Notes under the pieces: generated by a model
The model's input: only the letters and a program-made list of their open reading frames with translations
Database searches by the model: none
What the model was told of the DNA's origin: nothing
Shown here: piece after piece, positions 16,418 to 24,525 of the stretch
How the letters are laid out: the number at the start of each line of letters is the position of its first letter
Position numbering within the stretch: position 1 is the stretch's first letter
Translations under genes and position numbers: made by a program
Assembly (NCBI GenBank): GCA_021199655.1
Contig: JAJQHQ010000041.1
Span: 34,757 to 78,484 of the forward strand
From: Lachnospiraceae bacterium
GTDB taxonomy: Bacteria > Bacillota > Clostridia > Lachnospirales > Lachnospiraceae
Direction: 5' to 3'
DNA: 43,728 bases

Positions 16418-17420
16418 TGCGGCTGCCTCCCTTCTGTGCGTTTGCTCCGTTCGCAGAACCGGCTGTCCGGCCATTCATACCGGATCCGGCGGACTCGCCG
16501 GAAGCGTTTGCTGCCCTGTGAACCGGCTTTGTGAAATATTTGCCTTTCCAGTATGGTACTGCCAGGAAGACGGCGACGACGGAAGCGGATAACAGCTTCA
16601 GCAGGTCGGTGTCGATGCCCAGCCAGATGACAACCTGGAGGACGATGTAATAAATGATGGCGCCGAAGGATACCGCCAGCAGCGAGAGAGCGAAGTTGCG
16701 GAAGATCTTTCCAAAAATCGCTTCGCCGATAATGACGGCCGCCAGACCGATGACAATGGCGCCGCGTCCCATGTTGACGTCCGCAAAGCCCTGATACTGG
16801 GCGAGCAGAGCGCTGGAAAACGCGACAAGCCCGTTGGAGAGCATCAGACCGATGACTTTATTGAAATTCGTGTTGATGCCCTGTGCGCGGGACATGCCCG
16901 GATTGCAGCCGGTCGCCCGGAGCGAGGCTCCGAACTCCGTGCCGAAGAACCAGTAGAGAATGGCGATCAGCAGGATTGTGATCACGATCACGATCACGAT
17001 TGTGTTTTTCCATGGGGCAACGCCCTTGATGTAGCGCAGGGAAACCAGCAGATCGTAATTGTTAACGTTCACAGCCTGGTTGGATTTGCCCATGATCTTC
17101 AGGTTGATCGAGTACAGTGAAAGCTGCGTGAGGATACCGGCAAGGATCGCCGGGATGCCCATCGCTGTGTGGAGTATGCCGGTCACAAGGCCGGCGAGCA
17201 TTCCGGCTCCGGTCGCTGCGAGCATGGCTACCCAGATGTTGTGGCCGCTCATCAGCATCATAATGCAGGTCGCGCCGCCGGTGGCCATCGTGCCGTCTAC
17301 GGTCAGATCCGCGATATCCAGAATGCGGTATGTAATGTACACGCCGATCGCCATGATGCCCCAGATCAGACCCTGGGCACAGGCGCCGGGCAGTGCGTTG
17401 ATCAAAGTAGAGAAATTCAT
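16410..17420 (-). CDS. ABC transporter permease, TrpY type
   Basis: The integral membrane subunit (336 residues) has about eight to nine hydrophobic segments and is similar in layout to branched-chain-amino-acid-type permeases. The sequence LDIADLTVDGTMATGGA is typical of COG4120 permeases. The C-terminal 35 residues are hydrophilic and rich in G, A, N and S (low complexity), beyond the membrane core. A leader palindrome (17437-17463) lies 16 nt upstream of the start. It lies between the ATPase and the solute-binding protein genes; the substrate may be an aromatic amino acid, but this is by family analogy only. Confidence 0.9.
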   Translation of the reverse strand: MNFSTLINALPGACAQGLIWGIMAIGVYITYRILDIADLTVDGTMATGGATCIMMLMSGHNIWVAMLAATGAGMLAGLVTGILHTAMGIPAILAGILTQLSLYSINLKIMGKSNQAVNVNNYDLLVSLRYIKGVAPWKNTIVIVIVITILLIAILYWFFGTEFGASLRATGCNPGMSRAQGINTNFNKVIGLMLSNGLVAFSSALLAQYQGFADVNMGRGAIVIGLAAVIIGEAIFGKIFRNFALSLLAVSFGAIIYYIVLQVVIWLGIDTDLLKLLSASVVAVFLAVPYWKGKYFTKPVHRAANASGESAGSGMNGRTAGSANGANAQKGGSRNA

Positions 17421-17436
17421 TGAGAGTACCCTTTCT

Positions 17437-17463
17437 GTAACTGTTCAGTCCCGTCGCAGTTAC
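17437..17463 (-). repeat. 5'-leader palindrome, copy 3 (upstream of TrpY-type permease)
   Basis: Read in the permease direction it begins GTAACTGCGA and ends GAACAGTTAC. It is the closest of the four copies to a start codon (16 nt) and may overlap the ribosome binding region. Confidence 0.85.
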
Positions 17464-17566
17464 TATCATATATTTTTATTCAAATATCATTCGAAATAAT
17501 TGCGCGGCGAATCATGCATGGTTGCGGAGCATGAAATGTTGCCGTGGAGGATTAATATAACATTAT

Positions 17567-17661
17567 GCACACAGACAGCGGGAGAGGAGAAGCCTTTCCC
17601 GCTGTCTGTGTGCAACCGGCAGGGACAACGGCCGGCACACTGCCGTCGGCCGCCCTGCCGG
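17567..17661. terminator. Two strong hairpins between binding protein and permease genes
   Basis: A perfect 17-bp stem (17567-17583 with 17597-17613) is followed by a second stem, CCGGCAGGG (17616-17624) with CCCTGCCGG (17653-17661), holding an inner CGGCCG hairpin. No clear T run follows on the minus strand. It may reduce read-through or protect the binding-protein mRNA, giving more binding protein than permease. The gap 17421-17698 holds no gene. Two AAAGATTCAT repeats lie at about 17664-17684. Confidence 0.55.
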
Positions 17662-17698
17662 AAAAGATTCATAAAAGATTCATGTAAATAAAACGAGA

Positions 17699-18703
17699 TT
17701 ACTCGGCAGCTGCCTCAGTCTCAGCCTCGGTCTCAGCTTCCGCGTCCGCACCGATCGCTACATAGTCGTCCGGGATCTCTACGCCAAGAGTCTCAGCGAT
17801 CTCTGCGTTGTACTCCTTCGTTACTTCCGGAGCGTACTCGATCGCCATCTCGGAAATGTCAGCGCCTTCGGTCAGAATCTGTACAGCCATTTCACCGGAG
17901 ATGTATCCGATATCATAGTAGCTGATGGAAAGCGTTGCAACGCCGCAGCCCTCGCAGATACCTTCTTCACCCGCGATGATCGGAACGCCTGCGTCAAGGC
18001 ATACGTTGTTGATCAGCTCGGTGTTGGAAGCTGCTGTATTGTCAGTCGGAACATAGATGACGTCACTCTCGCCGGCAGCGGTCTGTGCGACTGCCTGGAT
18101 ATCGTTGGAGTCTGAGAATGAATAATAGGTAACAGTGTAGCCATAGTCTTCCAGATAAGTGGAAATGGTGTCTGCCTGATACTGAGAGTTCGCCTCAGCG
18201 GAACAGTACAGGATACCAACATTGACAGCATCCGGGAACAGCTCGTTCAGCATCGCTGCCTGCTCGTCCAGCGGAGCCAGATCAGAGGTACCGGAGATGT
18301 TGCCGCCTACCGTACCGGTGAAATCGATGTCGAGTGCTGAACCGTAATCAGTGATGGAAGTACCCAGGATCGGGATTGAATCGGTCGCTGCTGCGCAGGC
18401 CTGCAGAGATGCAGTCGCGTTCGCCAGGATCAGGTCTACCTCGTTGGTCACGAACTGGTTCGCCACCGTTGCGCAAGTAGCGGAATCACCCTGAGCGTTC
18501 TGCTCGTCAAAGGTCACTGCATCGCCAAGTGCGTCTGTCATGGCGTCCTTGAAGCCCTGTGTCGCTGCGTCCAGAGCGTCATGCTCTACCAGCTGCAGAA
18601 TGCCGACATTGTAGGTCTCAGCCTCATCAGCGCTAACGCTAACGCCGCAGAAGCTGGCAACCATTGCTGCGGAAAGAACAGTAGCTAAAATCTGTTTCTT
18701 CAT
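17699..18703 (-). CDS. ABC solute-binding protein, TrpX type (COG2984)
   Basis: The 334-residue binding protein has a signal peptide (MKKQILATVLSAAMVASFCG), likely cut after SVSA at about residue 25. A cysteine lies in the core, but Phe precedes it, so it is not a good lipobox. Motifs of the family are visible (ILQLVEHDALDAATQGFKD; DVIYVPTDNT; GISIT-like LGTSITDYG). The tail from about residue 320 is almost only A, E and T. It starts with GAGGAGG 7 nt upstream and has a very good promoter at 18839-18867. It is the first gene of the importer operon. Confidence 0.92.
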   Translation of the reverse strand: MKKQILATVLSAAMVASFCGVSVSADEAETYNVGILQLVEHDALDAATQGFKDAMTDALGDAVTFDEQNAQGDSATCATVANQFVTNEVDLILANATASLQACAAATDSIPILGTSITDYGSALDIDFTGTVGGNISGTSDLAPLDEQAAMLNELFPDAVNVGILYCSAEANSQYQADTISTYLEDYGYTVTYYSFSDSNDIQAVAQTAAGESDVIYVPTDNTAASNTELINNVCLDAGVPIIAGEEGICEGCGVATLSISYYDIGYISGEMAVQILTEGADISEMAIEYAPEVTKEYNAEIAETLGVEIPDDYVAIGADAEAETEAETEAAAE

Positions 18704-18838
18704 GGTAAAAACCTCCTCGGTTTTTTTATGCGGGGACACCGGCTCTGCACTGAACTCCGATATCTTATAGAGAGGAACACCGGAAATAAAAGCAGCAGAA
18801 AGAAATGAAATTTTCTGGTTATCCGCACATTTAACCGA

Positions 18839-18867
18839 ATTATAATGCTTATAAAATGGAAAGTCAA
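18839..18867 (-). promoter_or_regulatory. Sigma-A promoter of the TrpX-type operon
   Basis: On the minus strand, TTGACT (18867-18862) and TATAAT (18844-18839) are separated by 17 bp, nearly the consensus. The leader is about 130 nt. Confidence 0.85.
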
Positions 18868-18916
18868 GAAATCTGGCAAGATTCGAAAAAAATAAGGTGG
18901 AACCGGAAGTCTTTTC

Positions 18917-18945
18917 TTGCGATTTGCATAAGAATAAGATATGAT
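18917..18945 (+). promoter_or_regulatory. Promoter of the AAA/nuclease gene and hflX
   Basis: TTGCGA (18917-18922), a 17-bp spacer and TATGAT (18940-18945). It probably drives the AAA protein at 18986 and, by overlap, hflX. Confidence 0.65.
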
Positions 18946-18985
18946 AATACAAATGGCAGCATGCACAGTAAGAAGGTGAAGAAAT

Positions 18986-20584
18986 ATGGGAAAATACTTC
19001 AATGTGACAGCGGTCTGTATTCCGGACAGGCACTATATGGTTGATATTACGGAACGGCTGCGGCAGATAAAAGAGATGGTAGACCGGGGAGATTATTTTA
19101 CCATCAACCGGGCCCGCCAATATGGGAAGACGACGACACTTACCGCATTAGAAAAGTATCTTCAGCCAGATTACCTTGTAATCAGCCTGGACTTTCAGGG
19201 GTTGGAGACGGATGATTTTACGGATAACCAGTCTTTTGCACGGGCCCTGTCCAGAGAAATCTATCTTTCTGTAAGAAGTATGAAGGGGATTCCGGAAGAT
19301 ATTCCCGCAAGATTAAAAGAATATGGATTGGGGAAAAGACGGGATATGGGATTGCCCGAGCTGTTCCTTCTTCTGAGTGAATGGTGCGAGCGTTCGGAAA
19401 AACCACTGGTTCTGATGATTGATGAGACGGATGCAGCCTCGAACAATCAGGTGTTTCTGGACTTCCTTGCACAGCTGCGCCTGGCTTATATTAAGCGGGA
19501 TAAATCTGGCTTTGCTGCATTTCGATCTGTAATTCTGGCAGGTGTATATAATATCAGAAATCTGAAAAGAAAGTTTGTGGAAGACGGGGAACATCAGACG
19601 AATTCCCCATGGAATATAGCAGCGGATTTTCTGGTGGACATGAGCTTTTCACCGAAAGATATTGCAGGTATGCTGCTTGAGTATGAAAACGATCACACAG
19701 TCGGAATGGACATTCAAGCAATCGCGCAGCTGATTTTTGATTACACCTCCGGCTATCCTTTTCTTGTTTCACGGATCTGTAAGCTGCTGGATGAACAGAT
19801 TGCCGGTACCGACAGATTTCCGGACAAAGTTTCCGCATGGACCCGGGAAGGGGTTCTGGAGGCCGTCCGGCGTATCCTTTTAGAAAAAAATACATTGTTT
19901 GAGTCTCTGAAAGATAAAATTGACCGTTACCCGGATCTGAAAAGGATACTGTACAGGCTTTTGATGAATGGAGAAACGATTCCTTATGATCCGGATGATG
20001 AGTCTGTTGACATTGCGATGATGTTTGGCTTTGTAAAAGCGACTGACGCTGGAGTCCAGATAGCAAACCGGATCTTTGAGACCCGTCTGTATAATCTGTT
20101 TCTTTCAAATGACCGGGAAAACGGTGATGAGATTTATAAGCTGGGAGACAGGGACAAGCCTCGGTTTATTGAGAATGGTATCCTTAATATGGAAAAGATA
20201 TTGGAACGGTTCGCAGTGAGCTTTAACAACCTTTATGGAGATCAGTCGCAGAAATTTGTGGAAGAGGACGGAAGAAGATTTTTTCTGCTTTATCTGCGCC
20301 CGATTATTAACGGGACAGGCAATTATTATATTGAATCGCGCACCCGAAATCAGGAACGCACAGATGTGATCGTGGATTATGGTGGAAAACAATATGTGAT
20401 CGAGCTTAAGATATGGCGTGGCAATTCTTATAATACCAGAGGTGAAAAGCAGCTTTCGAAGTATTTGGAGCATTATCATTTGAAAAAAGGATATATGCTG
20501 AGTTTTAATTTTAATAAGAAAAAAGAACCAGGCATTCATAAAATCTGTTTTGGGGATAAAATATTGGTGGAGGCTGTAGTGTGA
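18986..20584 (+). CDS. AAA-like ATPase with C-terminal PD-(D/E)XK nuclease-fold domain
   Basis: This 532-residue protein belongs to the abundant gut-clostridial AAA-ATPase-like family whose role is unknown. Residues 35-55 hold the family-type P-loop INRARQYGKTTTL; a Walker B-like LVLMIDETDAA is near residue 145. The C-terminal part has ERTDVIVDYGG followed by YVIELKIW, the D...E-x-K pattern of a PD-(D/E)XK nuclease fold. Its last four bases overlap the GTG start of hflX, so the two are probably co-translated. It may be a defence or DNA-processing protein; this is inference. A second, distantly related gene is at 42001. Confidence 0.78.
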   Translation: MGKYFNVTAVCIPDRHYMVDITERLRQIKEMVDRGDYFTINRARQYGKTTTLTALEKYLQPDYLVISLDFQGLETDDFTDNQSFARALSREIYLSVRSMKGIPEDIPARLKEYGLGKRRDMGLPELFLLLSEWCERSEKPLVLMIDETDAASNNQVFLDFLAQLRLAYIKRDKSGFAAFRSVILAGVYNIRNLKRKFVEDGEHQTNSPWNIAADFLVDMSFSPKDIAGMLLEYENDHTVGMDIQAIAQLIFDYTSGYPFLVSRICKLLDEQIAGTDRFPDKVSAWTREGVLEAVRRILLEKNTLFESLKDKIDRYPDLKRILYRLLMNGETIPYDPDDESVDIAMMFGFVKATDAGVQIANRIFETRLYNLFLSNDRENGDEIYKLGDRDKPRFIENGILNMEKILERFAVSFNNLYGDQSQKFVEEDGRRFFLLYLRPIINGTGNYYIESRTRNQERTDVIVDYGGKQYVIELKIWRGNSYNTRGEKQLSKYLEHYHLKKGYMLSFNFNKKKEPGIHKICFGDKILVEAVV

Positions 20585-22005
20585 GTGAAAGTAAGGATAT
20601 CATGAGGAAGGCGGTACTGATTGGCGTCGAACTCGACGGCGACTTAAATTTTGATTACCATATGGAAGAATTGAGAGGGCTGGCCGAGGCCTGCGGGATG
20701 GAGACGGCCGCAATCGTGACGCAGAAGCTGCCGCGGACGAACGCGGCTCTTTATGTCGGCTCGGGCAAGGTCGAAGAGATCCGGCTGACGGCTGAGATGG
20801 TGGAGGCGGACTGCGTCGTTGTGGACAATTCTCTAAAACCGTCCCAGCAGCGGAATCTTCAGAAGGAGCTGGATCTGCCCGTGATGGACCGGACCAACCT
20901 GATCCTGCAGATATTCGAAAAACGGGCGCGCACCAAAGAAGCGAAGCTGCAGGTGGAGAGCGCGAATCTTCAGTATATGCTGCCGCGTCTGGTCGGCATG
21001 AGAGAGGCACTTTCCAGACAGGGCGGAGGCGCCGGTGCAGGAGGCGGCTCCGGTGCGGGCGGCGGCCTTGCGAACCGCGGCGCCGGTGAACAGAAGCTGG
21101 AGCTGGACCGCCGGAAGATTGAAAAACGCATCAGCGAGCTGCGCCGGGATCTGGAAGCCATCGAGCAGGACCGTGCGACTCAGAGGCAGCAGCGGGAGAA
21201 AAGCGAGATACCTTCCGTGGCTCTCGTCGGCTATACGAATGCGGGGAAATCTACTTTATTAAATGCGATGCTGGATTATTGTTATTCTGAGGATACCGGT
21301 GCGGACATTTCCGGGACGGGCAGGAATTCCGCTGATGCGGCCGCAGATAAAAACAGGCAGGAATCCGGGTTTACAAAAAGCAGCCGTTCTGGTCTGGAAC
21401 GCAAAAGCGTGGAAGAGAAGAAAGTCCTCGAAAAGGACATGCTTTTCGCCACGCTCGATACTACCGTTCGCCGTATCTCGCCGGGGGACAATCGTGACTT
21501 TCTGCTCTCTGACACTGTAGGTTTTATCGACCGGCTGCCGCATACGCTGATCAAAGCATTTCGCTCTACATTATCGGAAGCCTGCGGCGCTGACCTGCTT
21601 TTGCAGGTGGTCGATTATTCTGATCCGCATCATCGGGAGCAGATGCGGGTGACAGAAGACACTCTCCGCGAGCTGGGTGCGGAAAAGATACCGTGTCTTT
21701 ATATAATGAACAAAGCCGATCTGGTGATGGAGGAGAGCGAGCTTCCGAAGATCGTTGGAGATAAAATTTTCCTGTCGGCGAAAAATCAGATTGGCCTGGA
21801 CGAACTGCTTGGGCTCATTCGTGAGAAGCTGTTCGCGGATTACGTGGACTGCGAAATGCTCATTCCCTACACAGACGGCGGCGCGGTCGCTTACTTAAAA
21901 GAACACGCAGTCGTCCATTCTCTGGAGTATGGGGCAGACGGTGCACTCCTGAAGCTATGCTGTAAAAAGAGCGATGCCGGAAGGTATGGGAAATATGTGG
22001 TGTGA
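20581..22005 (+). CDS. hflX: Ribosome-splitting GTPase HflX with inserted loop
   Basis: HflX is a GTPase that binds and splits stalled ribosomes, often after heat or antibiotic stress. The N-terminal HflX domain (GSGKVEEIR; DNSLKPSQQRNL), the Gly-rich loop (here extended, residues 147-170) and the G domain are present: Walker A GYTNAGKST (217-225), DTVGF, NKAD. Between the P-loop and the switch region (LFATLDTT) there are about 50 extra residues (233-284) rich in S, G, D and K that normal HflX lacks. The GTG start is chosen from the 4-bp overlap with the upstream gene. The function is likely kept, since all G motifs are intact. Confidence 0.92.
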   Translation: MSESKDIMRKAVLIGVELDGDLNFDYHMEELRGLAEACGMETAAIVTQKLPRTNAALYVGSGKVEEIRLTAEMVEADCVVVDNSLKPSQQRNLQKELDLPVMDRTNLILQIFEKRARTKEAKLQVESANLQYMLPRLVGMREALSRQGGGAGAGGGSGAGGGLANRGAGEQKLELDRRKIEKRISELRRDLEAIEQDRATQRQQREKSEIPSVALVGYTNAGKSTLLNAMLDYCYSEDTGADISGTGRNSADAAADKNRQESGFTKSSRSGLERKSVEEKKVLEKDMLFATLDTTVRRISPGDNRDFLLSDTVGFIDRLPHTLIKAFRSTLSEACGADLLLQVVDYSDPHHREQMRVTEDTLRELGAEKIPCLYIMNKADLVMEESELPKIVGDKIFLSAKNQIGLDELLGLIREKLFADYVDCEMLIPYTDGGAVAYLKEHAVVHSLEYGADGALLKLCCKKSDAGRYGKYVV

Positions 22006-22088
22006 GTGAGTCTTGCTCGTTACAGGAACCATTTTGCCCTTATGTTCATATAGTATCCATGAATAAAAGAATACCATGGGAGTATGGG

Positions 22089-22898
22089 ATGGCAAAAGTG
22101 GTTTTGGATGCCGGACACGGCGGTGTCGAGCCCGGCGCGGTGCATGAGGGAAGACAGGAGAAGGATGACACTCTGCGGCTGACTCTGGCTGTGGGGGAAA
22201 TTCTGGAGGACAATGGCGTTGAGGTAGTGTATACCCGCACGGAGGATGTGTATGACACCCCTCTTCAGAAAGCGCAGATCGCGAATGCGGAGGGCGGAGA
22301 TTTTTTCGTTTCGTTCCACCGGAATTCCAGCCCGGAAGCGAATCAATATTCGGGTGTGGAGTCTCTCGTCTATGATCTGTCGGGAGAGAAGGTCGCGTTG
22401 GCGGAGGCAATCAATGAGGAACTTGCCGAGGTTGGATTCCGTGACCTTGGCGTGAAAGAACGGCCGGATCTGATTGTTCTGAAACGAACGCAGATGCCGG
22501 CCGTACTTGTTGAGGTCGGCTTTCTGAATACGGATGCGGACAATCAGCTGTTCGACGGGCAGTTTGCGGCAATTGCCGAAGCCATCGCGGGCGGAATTTT
22601 AAGTACGCTGGAATCGGGCGGATATCCGGGAGGAGACTATGACTCCGGCGCAAATGGAGGCAGCACACCGAAGCTCTATCGGGTACAGACAGGGGCTTAC
22701 CGGAACCGCTCGTATGCGGAAGATCTGCTTTACCGGCTGCAGCAGCAGAATTATCCGGCGTTCCTTCTCTACGACGACGGCCTGTACAAGGTGCAGGTGG
22801 GCGCATTTGCGCAGCTCGACAATGCGGTGAAGATGGAGGCGGCGCTGCGCAGGGCGGGATATTCGACATTTATTACCACGGAAGCGAAGATTGAGTAG
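22089..22898 (+). CDS. N-acetylmuramoyl-L-alanine amidase with SPOR domain
   Basis: An Amidase_3 domain (about residues 1-180) cleaves the amide bond between MurNAc and the peptide stem of peptidoglycan. The zinc ligands are recognisable: His in VVLDAGHGG, Glu in the same domain (GGVEPGA), His in SFHRNSS and the late Glu in VLVEVGFL. A C-terminal SPOR domain (about 195-269, YRVQTGAYRNRSYAEDLLYRL) binds denuded glycan. There is no signal peptide at this start; an earlier start at 22059 also lacks one. The start at 22089 has GGGAG about 7 nt upstream. Such proteins act in sporulation or division; how it reaches the wall is unclear. Confidence 0.88.
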   Translation: MAKVVLDAGHGGVEPGAVHEGRQEKDDTLRLTLAVGEILEDNGVEVVYTRTEDVYDTPLQKAQIANAEGGDFFVSFHRNSSPEANQYSGVESLVYDLSGEKVALAEAINEELAEVGFRDLGVKERPDLIVLKRTQMPAVLVEVGFLNTDADNQLFDGQFAAIAEAIAGGILSTLESGGYPGGDYDSGANGGSTPKLYRVQTGAYRNRSYAEDLLYRLQQQNYPAFLLYDDGLYKVQVGAFAQLDNAVKMEAALRRAGYSTFITTEAKIE

Positions 22899-22935
22899 GA
22901 GGCGGCTTGTCGGCTCCTGCTCACCCGCGCGGGCC

Positions 22936-22983
22936 GGGGCGGCTTTAGCCGCAAAACACCCTACCCGGCCCTGCGCATAATAT
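22936..22983. other. GC-rich hairpins between amidase and mutY
   Basis: GGGCCGGG near 22931 pairs with CCCGGCCC near 22964, with an inner GGC/GCC, and TGCGCAT/ATGCGCA forms a hairpin at about 22972-22988. T runs are lacking. The gap 22899-23102 holds no gene; it also contains motif B, copy 2. Confidence 0.5.
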
Positions 22984-23052
22984 GCGCACAGGCGCATAAG
23001 GAACCATGACAGCTTGCGTTGTCTGCGCCTGGCGCGAACGAGCTGCCGCTCG
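22984..23052 (+). ncRNA. Structured motif B, copy 2 (upstream of mutY)
   Basis: AGGCGCA (22990-22996) pairs with TGCGCCT (23024-23030) around TAAGGA and an inner GACA/TGTC stem, then GGCGC (23031-23035), then CGAGC (23039-23043) with GCTCG (23048-23052). The first copy at 5091-5169 has AGACGCA/TGCGTCT, the same bulge (TGAGGA), the same GGCGC and a second hairpin. The flank TGCRCACAG is also shared. Both copies read toward a downstream gene on the plus strand. Confidence 0.5.
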
Positions 23053-23216
23053 ATAGAAAAAATATCTTTCGTTTTCCGGCAAAAGGTGTTACACTATTTA
23101 TCATGGCAAACGACAGAGACGGAGTATTTCAAAAAAACACAGAATTATTGAAACAGATACGGCAGCCTCTGATGAGATGGTTTGATGAGAATGCCCGGGT
23201 GCTTCCCTGGCGGGAG

Positions 23217-23306
23217 CATCCCTGCATCAATGGAGCCGGTGGAGAGCGTTCCTGTATCGATGGAACTGGCAGAGAATATTCTTGTATCAATGGAGCCGGT
23301 GGAGAG
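23217..23306 (+). repeat. In-frame 30-bp tandem repeat, three units, inside mutY
   Basis: Three units of 30 bp (23217-23246, 23247-23276, 23277-23306) code for HPCINGAGGE, RSCIDGTGRE and YSCINGAGGE. They sit between LPWRE and the catalytic WVSEIMLQQ, where MutY normally has only a few residues. Confidence 0.9.
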
Positions 23307-23811
23307 CATCTGCCGGACCGCGCCTATGCGGTCTGGGTATCGGAGATCATGCTGCAGCAGACCCGTGTGGAAGCGGTGAAGCCGTATTACGCGCGCTTTA
23401 TGGAAGCACTGCCGGATATCCGTACTCTGGCAGACTGTCCGGAGGATCGGCTGTTAAAGCTGTGGGAAGGACTTGGCTATTACAGCCGGGTCCGGAATAT
23501 GCAAAAGGCGGCGCATGTGGTCGTGGCGGAGTATGACGGCAGGCTGCCGGAGGAGTTTGAGAAGCTGGTGAAGCTTCCGGGCATCGGCAGCTACACGGCG
23601 GGGGCAATCGCTTCCATTGCGTATGGACAGGCAGTACCTGCGGTGGACGGCAATGTGCTGCGGGTTTTAAGCCGTATTGTGGAAAATGAGGAAGATATCT
23701 CGAAACAGTCTGTAAAAAAGGACGCAGAGGAAGCACTTAAGGCTGTGATGCCGTGCAATTCGCGGAACGGTTCGGATGCACAGGACAATCAGCAGGCAGA
23801 AGATCTGCAGA

Positions 23812-23871
23812 CGCAGCGGCTGTCCGGAAATTTTCCGGGAGCGCAGCGGCTGTCCCGGAATCTTCCGGGAA
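23812..23871 (+). repeat. In-frame 30-bp tandem repeat, two units, inside mutY
   Basis: Units 23812-23841 and 23842-23871 both begin CGCAGCGGCTGTCC and differ at few bases. They code for two versions of QRLSGNFPGA just before FNQSLMELGA. Confidence 0.85.
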
Positions 23872-24452
23872 CGTTCAATCAGTCCCTGATGGAACTTGGC
23901 GCACTCATCTGCGTGCCAAACGGATTTCCTGCCTGTGAACGCTGTCCGGTCAGTCATCTGTGCCGGGCTGCCTGCGACGGACATCAGACGGAATACCCGG
24001 TAAAGGCAAAAAAAGAAGCCGCGCCGCATCGAAGAGCGCACGGTGCTTGTGATCCGCGACAGCAGTCATGCGGCTCTGCACCGCCGGCCGCTGCACGGAC
24101 TTCTGGCCGGTCTGTATGAGCTTCCAAACCATGAAGGACACCTGACACAGGAGGAGGCGCTCCTGTGTGTATCGGAGAGCGGATTTTCCCCGATTCGGAT
24201 CCGGCCGCTTCCGGAGGCAAAGCATATATTCAGCCATGTGGAATGGCATATGATCGGGTATCTTGTGCTGGTGGAAGACTGTGAGGATCCGATAAAGACT
24301 TTGGATCAGGATAAATGTGATACATTTTTTATAGAACCCGAGGTGATTCAGCGCGATTATTCGATTCCGAGTGCGTTTGCGGTATATCAAAGGTTCATTA
24401 ACGGGTAGCTTGACAGATTCTGTTTCGACTGAAAAAGAGAAGGGTGACTGTT

Positions 24453-24518
24453 ATGCCTGAAATAAGTAGATTTTATGGAATATCAATCCTTTATAGAAAA
24501 ATGAAGATACAAGGGTAA
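24453..24518 (+). pseudogene. Remnant of a DUF4160 gene
   Basis: This 21-residue frame starts MPEISRFYGISI, the standard N-terminus of DUF4160 proteins (normally about 75-90 residues). The middle part is missing and the frame ends eight bases before the DUF2442 gene. DUF4160 and DUF2442 genes are commonly adjacent and have been proposed to be toxin-antitoxin-like pairs. An AAGGGTG site lies upstream, so the short peptide could still be made. Confidence 0.65.
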
Positions 24519-24525
24519 AAAGGGT

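Larger units (their letters stand above)
23103..24408 (+). pseudogene. mutY: A/G-specific adenine glycosylase MutY, frameshifted in an A7 run
   Basis: MutY removes adenine paired with 8-oxoguanine and so prevents G:C to T:A changes. The glycosylase core is recognisable: catalytic Glu in WVSEIMLQQTR, HhH motif LPGIGSYTAGA, AVDGNVLRV with the catalytic Asp, and four cysteines for a 4Fe-4S cluster (CVPNGFPACERCPVSHLC). The frame breaks at the A7 run 24008-24014; removing one A restores VKAKKKPRRIEERTV and joins the C-terminal NUDIX-like domain (LAGLYELPN; WHMIGYLV). The repaired protein would have 434 residues, longer than usual because of two insertions (23217-23306 and about 23755-23871). No strong ribosome binding site is seen. 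The catalytic half could still be made without the recognition domain. Confidence 0.85.

Noticed and set aside
17567-17613. Third copy of structured motif B
   Set aside because: It shares TGCACACAGAC with 5091-5101, but it is a simple perfect hairpin without the GGCGC linker, so the match may be chance.
23944-23960. Unusual iron-sulfur cysteine spacing in MutY
   Set aside because: The first gap is seven residues (E. coli has six), but to my memory clostridial MutY proteins often have this spacing, so I do not count it as odd.
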